Origin: an uncultured Clostridia bacterium
GTDB taxonomy: Bacteria; Bacillota; Clostridia; Oscillospirales; Acutalibacteraceae
Length of the DNA: 64,000 bases
Direction: 5' to 3'
Assembly (NCBI GenBank): GCA_930990065.1
Contig: CAKNOA010000006.1
Location: forward strand, 16,327-80,326
The translations under genes and the position numbers were made by a program. Under the pieces are notes generated by a model, which made no database searches, was not told where the DNA came from, and saw nothing but the letters and a program-made list of their open reading frames with translations. This document shows positions 63,850 through 64,000 of the stretch, piece by piece. Every line of letters starts with the position of its first letter. The first letter of the stretch is position 1.

Positions 63850-63926
63850 GGCGGCGTAGCTCAGTTGGCTAGAGCATTCGGTTCATACCCGAAGTGTCAC
63901 TGGTTCGAATCCTGTCGCCGCTACCA
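63850..63926 (+). tRNA. tRNA-Met (CAT anticodon)
   Basis: 77 bases including encoded CCA. Acceptor GGCGGCG/CGCCGCT (first pair G-U), D stem GCTC/GAGC, anticodon stem TTCGG/CCGAA with loop TTCATAC, T loop TTCGAAT. The anticodon stem lacks the three G-C pairs of initiators, so an elongator Met (or lysidine-type Ile) tRNA is likely. The T stem ACTGG/CCTGT has a T-T mismatch in its middle pair. Confidence 0.9.
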
Positions 63927-63929
63927 TAT

Positions 63930-64000
63930 GGCCCGGTCGTCAAGCGGTTAAGACACCGCCCTTTCACGGCGGGTTCACGAGTTCGAATCTCGTCCGGGTC
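63930..64000 (+). tRNA. tRNA-Glu (TTC anticodon), cut by window edge
   Basis: Acceptor GGCCCGG pairs with CCGGGTC (one G-U), anticodon stem CCGCC/GGCGG with loop CTTTCAC giving TTC, T arm ACGAG-TTCGAAT-CTCGT. The last base visible is the end of the acceptor stem; discriminator and CCA lie outside. Three bases separate it from tRNA-Met. Confidence 0.93.

Overview
The window is a slice of a low-to-mid GC Gram-positive (Firmicutes, class Clostridia) chromosome centred on the replication origin. The rpmH/dnaA divergence lies at about 44.53-44.96 kb, and the order dnaA-dnaN-yaaA-recF-remB-gyrB-gyrA runs leftwards while rpmH-rnpA-yidD-yidC-khpB-mnmE-mnmG-rsmG-noc ... parA-parB-serS runs rightwards, as in Bacillus and clostridia. 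The [FeFe] hydrogenase, clostridial ferredoxin, strong AGGAGG ribosome sites and GC-rich third codon positions suggest a strictly anaerobic, probably gut-associated member of the Oscillospirales/Ruminococcaceae group; this placement is inference from gene content.

Layout. 1-8.0 kb: a peptide-use locus. A leftward Dpp-type importer (binding lipoprotein, two permeases) followed by an M20 peptidase cut by the window edge diverges from a rightward DUF1177-AroM-AroM-aminopeptidase operon. 8.1-9.2 kb: ychF. 9.3-10.3 kb: an unknown membrane-anchored protein flanked by two copies of a promoter-like repeat; the second copy may drive a small RNA. 10.3-15.9 kb: the conserved yaaO/darA/holB/ricT/trmN6/rsmI cluster (tmk absent) with a small 2[4Fe-4S] ferredoxin inserted. 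15.8-18.7 kb: Na+/amino-acid symporter and AI-2E-type exporter. 18.9-23.4 kb: cytoplasmic GH36 alpha-galactosidase and GH42 beta-galactosidase. 23.5-28.6 kb: a Gld-like ABC exporter operon with a DUF4340 protein. 28.9-31.8 kb: unknown protein, LprI-like lipoprotein, M14 carboxypeptidase, NUDIX hydrolase. 31.9-34.4 kb: ECF sigma factor with an RsgI/PepSY anti-sigma factor. 34.4-44.5 kb: gyrA to dnaA.

44.5-57.9 kb: origin, rpmH to rsmG, then noc, an ABC-F ribosome-protection gene behind an attenuator-like leader, a perfect parS, parA-parB and serS. 58.1-61.8 kb: a GltD-like flavoprotein with a NuoF-type Fe-S domain plus [FeFe] hydrogenase. 62.0-64.0 kb: guaB, tRNA-Met(CAT) and the start of tRNA-Glu(TTC).

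Most genes point away from the origin; rightward exceptions left of the origin are the DUF1177 operon, the two unknown genes near 9.5 and 28.9 kb and the NUDIX gene. The most interesting items are the ABC-F leader with a six-residue upstream ORF, the tandem AroM/DUF1177 peptide locus, the candidate small RNA near 10.1 kb, the PepSY-repeat anti-sigma factor, and the GltD-linked hydrogenase.
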